From Mycolicibacterium peregrinum (GTDB lineage Bacteria; Actinomycetota; Actinomycetes; Mycobacteriales; Mycobacteriaceae), in contig NZ_LZSO01000016.1 in the NCBI RefSeq assembly GCF_001665785.1, forward strand, positions 186,001 to 250,000: DNA of 64,000 nucleotides, read 5' to 3'. Both the position numbers and the translations under genes were made by a program. The notes below the pieces were generated by a model that saw nothing but the letters and a program-made list of their open reading frames with translations, did no database searches and was not told where the DNA came from. Positions 43,377 to 51,622 of the stretch are shown in pieces. Position 1 is the first letter of the stretch, and each line of letters starts with the position of its first letter.

Positions 43377-44218
43377 GCCGGGCAGTCACCGGCGGGCAAT
43401 GCGCCCAGCCGTTGTTTCAGCCAGTTGGCCATTGTGGTGAGCGCGGCGGTGCCGTCCTCGAATTGCCCCGAGTGCGGTAGCGCGGCCAGCGCCACGGCCA
43501 CCGTTCCGGTCGGAGTGGTCAGCACCCCGATCTGACGCACCAGGTAGCCGCCCGTGGGTGAGGGGCCCCAGCCGCCCTTGAACCGGCTGCCCCCGATGGT
43601 GCCGAGACCCCACCGCTGATCGGGCTCGACCCGGCCCATCAGGTCGAACACCGGAGCATTCGCCTTGTCGCACACGGCCACCGAGGTGAACCGTGCCTGG
43701 TCGGCCAGCGGCCAGTCGGTCTGTCCCGACGCGCTGAACTCGGGCCGCACGCGTTGCGATTGGACGATCGTCGGGTCGCCGGTCTGCCGCAGAACCGCCT
43801 CGACTTTGTCGGCAGCTTCAGCCGGTGTGCCCAGGCTCTCCCAGATCGTCTCGGCGGCGGCATTGTCGGATTGGGTGATGGCTGCCGTCATCGCTTCGGT
43901 GATCTGTGGCGGCACCTGGGCGCGCAGCGCGGCGATGATCAACGGCACCTTGATCGTCGACCAGGCGGGCCCGCTCTGCCAGTCGCCCAACGACATTGGT
44001 TCCTGTCCGGGTCCGACGCTGCTGAGCGCGATCCCCGCCGTGGCGTGCAGCGCGGTTTCCAGCTGGGCGAATTCGGCGGCCAGCGACGCGGTGGGCGCAG
44101 AGCTCCCCGGGTTGGAGCGCCGGGTGAGGTGTGTGCCGACGATGACCCCTGCGACAAGGGCAAGCGTCGCGAAGACGGCGATGAGAGCCCATAATCGGCC
44201 GCTGCGCATCGATGTCAC
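43364..44218 (-). CDS. Membrane-anchored serine hydrolase of the beta-lactamase/penicillin-binding fold
   Basis: 284 residues; one N-terminal membrane helix (about 10-30) and an exported domain with the three marks of this fold: Ser87-x-x-Lys90 (STIK), SDN (117-119) and a KGG triad in RFKGGWG. The Glu166 region of true class A beta-lactamases is not clear, so a D,D-peptidase-like or unassigned role is as likely as antibiotic hydrolysis. Its GTG start overlaps the EmbR-like stop by 4 bases, so it is translated with that regulator. Its end overlaps the kinase gene by 13 bases, tail to tail. Confidence 0.85.
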   Translation of the reverse strand: MTSMRSGRLWALIAVFATLALVAGVIVGTHLTRRSNPGSSAPTASLAAEFAQLETALHATAGIALSSVGPGQEPMSLGDWQSGPAWSTIKVPLIIAALRAQVPPQITEAMTAAITQSDNAAAETIWESLGTPAEAADKVEAVLRQTGDPTIVQSQRVRPEFSASGQTDWPLADQARFTSVAVCDKANAPVFDLMGRVEPDQRWGLGTIGGSRFKGGWGPSPTGGYLVRQIGVLTTPTGTVAVALAALPHSGQFEDGTAALTTMANWLKQRLGALPAGDCPAHQR

Positions 44219-45348
44219 GGTGCAGCGCTTTGCAGTTCGAAGGTGAACTCGCGGCCGCCGATGCGGATGTGGTCGCCATCGCCGACGGTGGCGCTGGGAT
44301 GGATGCGTTCCCGCCGCACCTGCACACCATTGGCCGACTGCAGGTCGGTGATGACGAAACTGCTTCCGGTGTCGATGATCACGGCATGGTGGCGGCTGAT
44401 CTCGGCATCGTCGAGCACGATGTCGTTGTCGGGTAGCCGACCGATGCGGGTGACGTTCGGCCTCAACGGGTATCGGCGTCCGCCGGCATCACGCAGCGCG
44501 GCGGCCGACGAACCACGGCCGACGGCGGTCCGTCCGGCGCTGACGGTGCGCGCCGCGGTGGCCATGGCGACCTGCCGGATGTCGAGGCGCTCCTGACGCA
44601 GGATCCGCGCGTGCAGAGCGCTGAGCGTGGGCCCGGGGTCGATGCCGAGTTCCTCGGCCAGCACTGATTTGACGCGCCGATAGGCTTCCAGCGCATCGGA
44701 CTGCCGCTCCGCCTGGTAGTAGGCGGTGATCAGTTGAGCCCATACGGGTTCGCGGTACGGATGCCTGGCGACGAGGTCTTCGAGATCGGCGATGACGGTT
44801 GCGGCGCGTCCGCAGGCGATCTCGGCCTCGGCACGGCTGGTGTGCACCAACACGTGGTCCTCGGTCAGGGCCGCGGCAAAGGTGTCGGCGAATCGGAATC
44901 CGCGGAGATCCTCGAGGACGTCGCCTCGCCATTGCGCCAGCGCTGCGGCCAGGTGCGTGCCGGCTGACTCGAACCGTCCGGCCGCGGCGGCGGTTATCCC
45001 CGCGGACTTCTCGGCGATGAACCGGTCCAGATCACAACTGCCGGCAGCCACGTTGAGCCGATAACCGGGAGCCGCTTTGACGAGCGCGGCATGCGTATCC
45101 CGGTCGGAGCCGCCGAGCAGCCGGCGCAAGTTGGAGACGTGCGTGTGGATGGTGGCGCGGGCAGCGGGTACCGGTTCGCCGTCCCAGACGGCGTCGATCA
45201 GCGATTCGGTGCTGATCGCCCGATTGCGGTTGATGAGCAGGAATCCCAACACCGCACGCTGTTTGGGCGTGCCCAGCGCGACTGCTGCGTCGTCCACGGT
45301 GACCTGCAGCGGCCCCAACAGGCCGAACCCGAGCACAGTGTCGCTCAT
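44215..45348 (-). CDS. EmbR-like transcriptional regulator (winged helix, BTAD and FHA domains)
   Basis: 377 residues: a SARP-type DNA-binding domain (about 1-95: LQVTVDDAAVALGTPKQRAVLGFLLINRNR ... VSNLRRLLGG), a bacterial transcriptional activation domain of helical repeats (about 100-250) and a C-terminal FHA domain (about 290-377) with TRIGRLPDNDIVL, SRHHAVI and SANGVQV, which bind phosphothreonine. This is the EmbR architecture, where PknH phosphorylates EmbR. The ATG at 45348 has GGAAGG upstream. A kinase lies 2 kb away and a divergent gene 110 bases away carries a repeated motif in its promoter, so this regulator probably controls that gene. Confidence 0.92.
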   Translation of the reverse strand: MSDTVLGFGLLGPLQVTVDDAAVALGTPKQRAVLGFLLINRNRAISTESLIDAVWDGEPVPAARATIHTHVSNLRRLLGGSDRDTHAALVKAAPGYRLNVAAGSCDLDRFIAEKSAGITAAAAGRFESAGTHLAAALAQWRGDVLEDLRGFRFADTFAAALTEDHVLVHTSRAEAEIACGRAATVIADLEDLVARHPYREPVWAQLITAYYQAERQSDALEAYRRVKSVLAEELGIDPGPTLSALHARILRQERLDIRQVAMATAARTVSAGRTAVGRGSSAAALRDAGGRRYPLRPNVTRIGRLPDNDIVLDDAEISRHHAVIIDTGSSFVITDLQSANGVQVRRERIHPSATVGDGDHIRIGGREFTFELQSAAP

Positions 45349-45420
45349 CGCCTGCCTTCCTGGTGTTCGGCGCGGTCCGCATCCCATTGTGACGCCGGGC
45401 GGCGCTACCGCAAGGATCCG

Positions 45421-45436
45421 TTGAGAATCCTGCAAG
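45421..45436 (+). promoter_or_regulatory. Repeated promoter motif, copy 1
   Basis: TTGAGAATCCTGCAAG begins 38 bases before the ATG of the fusion gene at 45459. It matches TTGAGAATTCCGCAAG at 48168, 39 bases before the secreted-protein start, in 14 of 16 positions. The conserved distance to the start argues for a promoter or activator site, possibly for the EmbR-like protein. Confidence 0.6.
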
Positions 45437-45458
45437 GTGTCGGCGTCATCGTTCCGGC

Positions 45459-47387
45459 ATGACCACGATTTCGCACCTCCCCGCTCGGTACGACGACACT
45501 GCCGGACTGGATTCGCTGCTCGATGACTTGGCCGGCGTCGCGGCCAGGGGCGAGGTCCCGGGTCCGGACCTGCTGACCAGGGTCGCCGATGTGCGCCCGG
45601 CGTTGGTCGCGATGGCGGCCGTCCCCAACGACGGTGAGCCCTATTCGCGGACGATCCTGCGTGCCGACGACGAGGTCGAGATCATGCTGGCCCGGTGGCG
45701 ACCAGGGCCACGTTGCGCACCCCACGACCATGGCGGGGCAGGCGGTTTCGTCATCGTCCTGCAAGGCCGGTTCGAGGAGCGGCGGTACGACTGGGACGGT
45801 CCACGGCTGTCCGTCATCAGCAGCACCGAGCACCACACCGGCGAGGTCACGAGCATCACCAGCGAGGTAATCCACGATATGGCCGGCCTGGACGGCGGAT
45901 TGACCCTGCATTTCTACAGTCCGCCCGCGACCAGCATGCGGGTGTTCGATCTGGATCGCTCCGAGATGTTGGAGCTGGTCGGCAACTACGGTGCCTGGAT
46001 TCCGCGAGAGCCGCACCCGCGTGTCCCGTTCGTCCAGATATCCCCCGAAGCGGTTGCCGTGCCGGTGATCTGGGTGGCCCACACCACGCACTACCGGGGC
46101 GGGTCGGCAGAGTTCGCCGTGGCCGCGGCGACCATGGCGCGTGAGCTGGCCGCCGCCCATCCCGATGCCGAGATCATCGTGTCCGGCCTGCATCACAAGG
46201 CCGACTTCACCGCGCAGCTCACCCGACTGACCGAGGCAGGCCGCGTCATCGACCAGTTGCACCTCATCAGCCATTCCGGAATGTACGGCCCGATGTTCGG
46301 ATCGACCGACTGGCCCGAGCAGTTCTCACCGCACGAATGGCGGTCGATGACAATCCCTTTCACCGCCACGGGCCGCGCCTACTTTCATGCCTGCCGCACC
46401 GCACGCTGGTTCGCGCCGTTCTTCGCCAACGTGTTCGGTGTACCGGCGTTCGGAAACCGCAACTACACCACGGTGTCGACGCGCAAGGACCGGTTCTCCT
46501 GGGCGGGACGCCGCCCCGAGTCCCGCCCCGATCTCTACCTGATCGATACGCCGGGACGGAAGTCGCACGGCCCACTCGGCGCCGCCCGCAAGTACCTCGG
46601 AGCCGCAGCACAGCCACCGGTGCTCAGCATGCCCGACCACGCCGGTTCCGTCGGCTCGTACGATCCGGTGGCCGAGCTCTATGACCGTGCCTACGCCGAC
46701 ATCAGGGTGCGCGGCACCGAGTGGCGGTGGGTATCCGAACGCGCCGCCCATGCCCGGACCGAACTCGGCCGGGGACTGCGGGTACTTGAAATCGGCTGCG
46801 GCACTGGTGCGTTGTTGCGTGCATTGGACGACGACGGCGTGCTCGACTTCGGCATCGGCGTGGACATCTCCTCGGGCATGCTCGCCCAGGCGCGCAACCG
46901 TTGCCCGCATCGCCCCCGGCTGCGGTTCACCGCTGTCGACGGTCCGCAGCTCGACCTCCCCGACGATCATATCGACGTGGTGATCTGCTTTCTGTCGTTC
47001 CGGTACCTGGATTGGGATCCGGTGATGGCCGAGATCCGCCGGGTACTGGCGCCCGGCGGACAGCTCTGGGTGGTCGACATGGTGGAGCACCCGATACGAG
47101 TTCGCGAACTCCCGGTGCTGGCCCGGTCGGCGCTCGAGCACGTGCGCACCCGTCGGGCCCGACCGCAGTTCGCCGCCGATCTGACCGCCTTGACCAGCCA
47201 TCCGGCATGGCGGGAGATGCTGCGGCACAATCCGATCCGCGCCGAACACGAGTACCGCTGGTACTTCGCCAGCCGGTTCCCCGGCACACAGCTGCGGCTG
47301 CTGACCGCGACGCCGTCACAACGGGTGATGGCCTTCGACTCCGGACCCCTCGACAAGGGGCTCACGGCCCCGCTCACCTACCCATGA
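45459..47387 (+). CDS. Fusion protein: cysteine dioxygenase-like cupin, caspase-like domain, SAM methyltransferase
   Basis: 642 residues with three parts. (1) Residues 1-185 are a cysteine dioxygenase-type cupin: Fe ligands His89 and His91 in CAPHDHGGAGGFVIVLQG, His151 in LTLHFYSPP, and substrate-type Arg64. (2) Residues 200-395 hold a His272 (LHLISHSG) and Cys312 (YFHACRT) spaced like the dyad of caspase/CHAT-fold proteases, though I cannot confirm that fold. (3) Residues 400-640 are a class I methyltransferase with RVLEIGCGTGALLRAL near 442 and ICFLSFRYL. The stop overlaps the MurI-like gene (ATGA). The divergent EmbR-like gene suggests regulation. Thiol oxidation followed by methylation of the product is an inference; the overall activity is unknown. 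Confidence 0.8.
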   Translation: MTTISHLPARYDDTAGLDSLLDDLAGVAARGEVPGPDLLTRVADVRPALVAMAAVPNDGEPYSRTILRADDEVEIMLARWRPGPRCAPHDHGGAGGFVIVLQGRFEERRYDWDGPRLSVISSTEHHTGEVTSITSEVIHDMAGLDGGLTLHFYSPPATSMRVFDLDRSEMLELVGNYGAWIPREPHPRVPFVQISPEAVAVPVIWVAHTTHYRGGSAEFAVAAATMARELAAAHPDAEIIVSGLHHKADFTAQLTRLTEAGRVIDQLHLISHSGMYGPMFGSTDWPEQFSPHEWRSMTIPFTATGRAYFHACRTARWFAPFFANVFGVPAFGNRNYTTVSTRKDRFSWAGRRPESRPDLYLIDTPGRKSHGPLGAARKYLGAAAQPPVLSMPDHAGSVGSYDPVAELYDRAYADIRVRGTEWRWVSERAAHARTELGRGLRVLEIGCGTGALLRALDDDGVLDFGIGVDISSGMLAQARNRCPHRPRLRFTAVDGPQLDLPDDHIDVVICFLSFRYLDWDPVMAEIRRVLAPGGQLWVVDMVEHPIRVRELPVLARSALEHVRTRRARPQFAADLTALTSHPAWREMLRHNPIRAEHEYRWYFASRFPGTQLRLLTATPSQRVMAFDSGPLDKGLTAPLTYP

Positions 47388-48154
47388 CGCCGCCTGCGTG
47401 CCTCGGCATCGTCGACTGGGGCATCGGTGGCATCGGGCTGGTGCGCGAACTGGACCGGCAAGTGCCCGGATTACCGGTGTTGTACTGGTCGGACGCCGGA
47501 GTCACGCCCTACGGCCGGATGCGCAGCGCAGACCTGGCGGCCCGGCTCCACGCCGTGGTCTCCGAGCTCGTCCGCCGCGGGGCCACCGAAGTGGTGCTGG
47601 CCTGCAATGCGGCGAGCACGGTCGCTCCACGCCTGAGCCAGGCGCCGGTTCCGGTGGAGGGCATCATCCGTCACGGCCTGGCGTCGGTGCCCGACCACGT
47701 CGGAGGACCCGTCGGCGTCGTCGGCGGGCGCCGCACCATCGCCAGCGGCTGCTACCGGCGCGGCCTGGCCCGGCCCGGCCGCGAGGTGCTCTCTCGGGTG
47801 GCGCAACCGTTGTCGGCCCACATCGAGGCGGGCCGTAGCGGCTCACCGGGGTTCGTCGCCGACCTGCGCCGGATCGTGGCCCCGCTGCAACGAGCCCAGG
47901 CCGTGGTCTTGGCGTGCACCCACTATCCCGCCGTGAGCGACTGGTTCGCCGACGCCTTGCCCGACGCCACCCTGATCGACCCCGTCGAGCGGCTGGCCGC
48001 CGCGATCGCCGCGCGCCATTCCGCCGCCCGGACCGGCTGCGTAGCCGCAAGGACCTATCTGACCAGCGGCGATACCGAAGCCATGCGGCGAGGTGCGGCG
48101 CTCGCCTGGGGAGTGGAACTCGTCGCCGAACCGGCTGCCCAGCCGATGAACTGA
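47384..48154 (+). CDS. MurI-like aspartate/glutamate racemase family protein
   Basis: 256 residues starting at an ATG that overlaps the fusion stop (ATGA). Both catalytic cysteines of glutamate racemase are present: Cys74 in VLACNAAST and Cys178 in VLACTHYP. YWSDAGVTPYG matches the YxDxxxxPYG motif. The first loop is altered: the DSGxGG of MurI reads DWGIGG, with Trp in place of Ser. The protein is therefore likely active but on a substrate other than glutamate, or with a modified pocket. A housekeeping murI presumably lies elsewhere. Co-translation with the fusion protein suggests a shared pathway on a cysteine- or amino acid-derived compound. Confidence 0.82.
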   Translation: MTPPACLGIVDWGIGGIGLVRELDRQVPGLPVLYWSDAGVTPYGRMRSADLAARLHAVVSELVRRGATEVVLACNAASTVAPRLSQAPVPVEGIIRHGLASVPDHVGGPVGVVGGRRTIASGCYRRGLARPGREVLSRVAQPLSAHIEAGRSGSPGFVADLRRIVAPLQRAQAVVLACTHYPAVSDWFADALPDATLIDPVERLAAAIAARHSAARTGCVAARTYLTSGDTEAMRRGAALAWGVELVAEPAAQPMN

Positions 48155-48167
48155 GCACAAGATTCCA

Positions 48168-48183
48168 TTGAGAATTCCGCAAG
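48168..48183 (+). promoter_or_regulatory. Repeated promoter motif, copy 2
   Basis: TTGAGAATTCCGCAAG begins 39 bases before the start of the small secreted protein. It follows the MurI-like stop, so this protein has its own promoter although it lies downstream in the cluster. Confidence 0.6.
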
Positions 48184-48206
48184 ACAGCCCCCGCATGCTC
48201 GATGCC

Positions 48207-48650
48207 ATGAGCACACAACCGCGTCACCTCATCCCGTTCATCACCGCGGCGGCCGCCCTCATCGCCCTTCCCGCCACCGCGACCGCCTGCCCGCCGCCAC
48301 CCAAGTTCGTCACCCCGTCGGGCAACATCTGGTGCCTGGTCCCGAACGGCTTCGACGGCAGCAACGGCGTCGTCTGCGAGATCCGGGACCACACCTACAC
48401 CCCGCCAGCCAAGCCCGCGGACTGCCACCTGGACTGGGGCGACCGCGTCAGCCTGAAACCGGGCAGCACTCCCGAGGTGCACTGCCACGGCGACACTATC
48501 TTCGACAACGGAATGCCCACGCTGGCCTACGGTCAGACGCGCTCGGCCGGACCGATGAAATGCGAGTCGCAACCCGCGGGTGTCACCTGCACTGACACCG
48601 GCAGTGGACATTATTTCCGGATGTCGCGTGATTCGCTCGAACTCGGCTAG
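48207..48650 (+). CDS. Small secreted protein, DUF6636-like
   Basis: 147 residues with a signal peptide (RHLIPFITAAAALIALPATATA). The mature part has seven cysteines and the pattern FVTPSGNIWCLV ... GVVCEIRDHTYTPPAKPADC, which I recall from a family of small secreted actinobacterial proteins of unknown function. The ATG at 48207 is preferred to upstream starts because the export signal then begins at residue 1. It carries the same promoter motif as the fusion gene and may belong to the same regulon. Confidence 0.75.
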   Translation: MSTQPRHLIPFITAAAALIALPATATACPPPPKFVTPSGNIWCLVPNGFDGSNGVVCEIRDHTYTPPAKPADCHLDWGDRVSLKPGSTPEVHCHGDTIFDNGMPTLAYGQTRSAGPMKCESQPAGVTCTDTGSGHYFRMSRDSLELG

Positions 48651-48742
48651 GGCTCCCGAGGCGATCTCGCCGAATCCCGTCCGACGGAGCGCCGACCCCC
48701 GCTAGCGTGACAAAGGTCGGGTTCGATGTAACGGGGGGACTA

Positions 48743-50644
48743 ATGACGCGTGTCGCAGCGTGGGTGGGTGCTGGAGTTTTCACGGCCGGACTATCGGCGG
48801 CCGTACTCGCCGGGGCAGGGACAGCCCAGGCTGACGACGACGGCGGGTCGAAGCACGATGCGAAGCCTGCGGCCACGCACAACGAGTCCAACCAGAAAAC
48901 GCAGAAACCGAAACCACGCGCGGTGAAGCCGCGGCCGGCAGCTGCGCTATCGAAGGCGGCCACAGACACCCAGCCCACGACCAAACAGCGCAGGGTGGAA
49001 ACTCAACGGCCCATCCGCCAGCTCGCCGATTCAGTCCAGGCCAAGGTGCGCAACGAGATTCGGCAGGCCACCCGCGGCGAGCGGAACCCGGTGAGCGCCG
49101 TGGGCACCCCCGACGCTGAAGCGCCTTCGAGCGACGTCGAGGTGCGGGTTCGGCCGCCGATAAGCATCAGGTCCGCCATCGCCGCGCAACGTGAGCGCCT
49201 CCATCCGTCGGTGGAGGGTGCGGCACCGGCAACCCCACAGCGCGATATCCAGGCCACGAGGACGCTGCGCGACGTTGTGAAGTCGGCCATCCCGGAACAG
49301 TCCAAAACCGAAGGCGTAGTTGACCTCGCCGCGGCCACCCCGGCCCACGGTGATCCCATCGAGGCGATCCATGATGTGATCCGCAGCCTCGGCGCCCTGA
49401 CGCTCAATCCCGAACCGCAGAACTATCCCAAGCCGCTGTCGGTGATCACCGGTGTCGTGTTCGATACCGTCGCCGCGTTGGAACGAATCGTCGGTGGCGA
49501 CCCGGTGGTCCCGCCGGGCCTGCGTGACTCGGTCGAGGTCAGCACCTCCACCCTGGTGATCTCCGAAGGCCATGAAGTCGAATCCAACTGGTATTTCCCC
49601 ACATCCGCCAACGGTGAGCCGCCGACCCGGTTGATCTACCTGCAGCACGGCTTCCTGGCCAATGGGCCGCTCTACAGCTACACGGCCTCCTATCTGGCCC
49701 AGTCGACCAACAGCATCGTCGTCACCACCACGTTCACGTCGAACCCCTTCGAGGCCGACGGCATGTGGCTCGGTGGAGACAATCTGCATGAGGCGGTCGC
49801 CCAGCTGTTCCTCGATCCTGACCGCACCGCCCTCAACGCCAGCATGGACACGGCCGAGTTGAAGGCCGGCCGGACGGAGAATCTCGATGTGCCGACGCAG
49901 TTCGTCCTCGTCGGACACTCGTTGGGCGGCGGGTTCGCCCCTGGGGTCGCCGGGTACTACGCCGAGGGTTTGACCCGACGGCGCGATCAGGGGCTGGATG
50001 CGCCCAACGACCTTGCCGGCGTGGTGATCTACGACGCGGTGCCGATGGGCTCGATCATTCCGGACGCCATGGAGCGGCTCGACGAGCTGGAGACGAACGG
50101 GACCGCTGACCCCGGCGACGACGACCCCAATGACTACATCCCGATCTATGAGATCGGTGCGCCGCTGAACTTCCTGAACGTGTTCAGCGACGTCAACGAC
50201 CAGCTCACGGAAGCCCGACCCGGGCAGTTCACCGGCGTGGTGCTCGAAGGCGGCGTGCATATGGATCCGATGCAGGGCGGCAATCCGTTGATTCAGGCCG
50301 CGGCGTACCTGATTGCCGGGTTCCCGCAGCCGCAGAATCCGCTGGCCGTGCGTGAGCTGTCCGCCGGGTGGATCAACGACATGTTCGACGAGAAGATCGA
50401 TCCCACGACCGGGACGTGCCAGACCGACTGCGCCGGGCAGTACGGCGACGGCGACGACTCGTTCACCATCTCCACCGACAAGGGCGACGCCGTGGCGGTG
50501 CTGATCGGCACGCAAAAGGCCACTGATCTCACGTCACTGCACGCCATCAGCGCCACTGACTTCATCTCCGCGATCCCCGCCGGCGTACTCAACGGCATAC
50601 AGACGACTTGTGATCTGTTCACCGGGGACAAATGCTCGGTATAG
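48743..50644 (+). CDS. Secreted alpha/beta hydrolase (lipase/esterase-like)
   Basis: 633-residue exported protein from the ATG 48743 (GGGGGG just upstream). The signal peptide ends near 30 (GTAQADD), and a charged, Lys/Pro/Gln/Ala-rich region of about 200 residues follows. The hydrolase domain (about 290-560) has YLQHGFLANGPLY, nucleophile motif LVGHSLGGGFAPG near 395 and His in LEGGVHMDPMQGG near 505. It resembles the secreted lipase-type proteins of mycobacteria, with a long disordered N-terminal linker that may cross the cell wall. Substrate unknown. Confidence 0.8.
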   Translation: MTRVAAWVGAGVFTAGLSAAVLAGAGTAQADDDGGSKHDAKPAATHNESNQKTQKPKPRAVKPRPAAALSKAATDTQPTTKQRRVETQRPIRQLADSVQAKVRNEIRQATRGERNPVSAVGTPDAEAPSSDVEVRVRPPISIRSAIAAQRERLHPSVEGAAPATPQRDIQATRTLRDVVKSAIPEQSKTEGVVDLAAATPAHGDPIEAIHDVIRSLGALTLNPEPQNYPKPLSVITGVVFDTVAALERIVGGDPVVPPGLRDSVEVSTSTLVISEGHEVESNWYFPTSANGEPPTRLIYLQHGFLANGPLYSYTASYLAQSTNSIVVTTTFTSNPFEADGMWLGGDNLHEAVAQLFLDPDRTALNASMDTAELKAGRTENLDVPTQFVLVGHSLGGGFAPGVAGYYAEGLTRRRDQGLDAPNDLAGVVIYDAVPMGSIIPDAMERLDELETNGTADPGDDDPNDYIPIYEIGAPLNFLNVFSDVNDQLTEARPGQFTGVVLEGGVHMDPMQGGNPLIQAAAYLIAGFPQPQNPLAVRELSAGWINDMFDEKIDPTTGTCQTDCAGQYGDGDDSFTISTDKGDAVAVLIGTQKATDLTSLHAISATDFISAIPAGVLNGIQTTCDLFTGDKCSV

Positions 50645-50695
50645 CCGACCTTGCGTAGTCGTTCGTAGCGTTCGCCGGGTGGAACCATGGGGTTC

Positions 50696-51551
50696 ATGAG
50701 CGTCGTTGCGGCACACCGAACTCTGCTGCGTCGTCTGTTGCCCGACGACCATCCCGACGACCTTTCTGTACGCCAAGGGCAATTCCACATCGTCGTCATC
50801 GGAGCGGATCGTGTCGTTTGTCTTCCTCGCACCCGCGCTGCAGCTGACCGGCTGCCCGGGCGGGCGACCTCACTACGCACACTCGCCGCCCTCGGGCTCG
50901 GTTTCCGGACACCTGAACCTCTCCTCCAGAGCGGTGCGAATGAGACGCCATTCCTACTGCTCAGCAGAATTCCCGGGGAACCGCTTGAAAACGACACACT
51001 CGACGATGACCGGGTCGTCGAAGCCGTAGCGGGGGAGTACGCCACGTTGCTGTCCGCTCTGGCCCGAGCAGGCACCAACGAGACAGTTCGAGCAGAGCTC
51101 CCTGAGGCCCCGGAAGGCCGATGGCGCGAATTCGCCGAGAGCGTACGCGCGGAGCTGTTCGGGCTCATGTCCGGCGACGGGCGCCTACGGGCCGAGCGAG
51201 AACTCGCAGCACTCGACGACCTTCCCCCATCTCACCCAAGCAGTCGTACACGGTGACCTCGGTGCTGAGAATGTGTTGTGGGAGTGGCGGGATGGCGTGC
51301 CACACCTTTCTGGAGTCATCGACTGGGACGAGGTAACCCTCGGCGACCAGGCCGAGGACTTCGCAGCGATCAGCGCCGGCTACAGTCGCGAGTTTCTTGA
51401 GCGAGTACTCGCCCTACGCAGTTGGTCAAGCCACGCACTCGCCGATCGAATTGCCCCCATCCGCGACACATTCGCTCTGCAACAAGCCCTCTATGCAATC
51501 CGCGACGGCGACGAGGAAGAACTTGTTGACGGTCTTGCCGGCTACCGCTGA
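50696..51551 (+). pseudogene. Aminoglycoside phosphotransferase-like kinase, frameshifted at a C-tract
   Basis: The APH/choline-kinase fold is split over two frames. The first part (from ATG 50696 or 50687) reads VVAAHRTLLRRLLPDDHPDD ... ETPFLLLSRIPGEPLENDT. It should continue into HLTQAVVHGDLGAENVLWEW, which holds the catalytic HGDxxxxN motif, and IDWDEVTLGDQAEDFA. The step from LPP to that frame needs one base less in the C5 run at 51224-51228; with four Cs the frame is continuous. Either the gene is inactive, phase-variable, or a base-call error exists. Confidence 0.8.
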
Positions 51552-51622
51552 GGTGAATTCCGCATCAACGTTCTGAACTGAAGCACGGGTGTAGTGCCTC
51601 GCAACGGACGTAGTGTTCAGAT

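Noticed and set aside
48168..48206. Start of the secreted protein at 48168
   Set aside because: The ATG at 48207 places the signal peptide at the N-terminus, and the upstream bases hold the repeated promoter motif.
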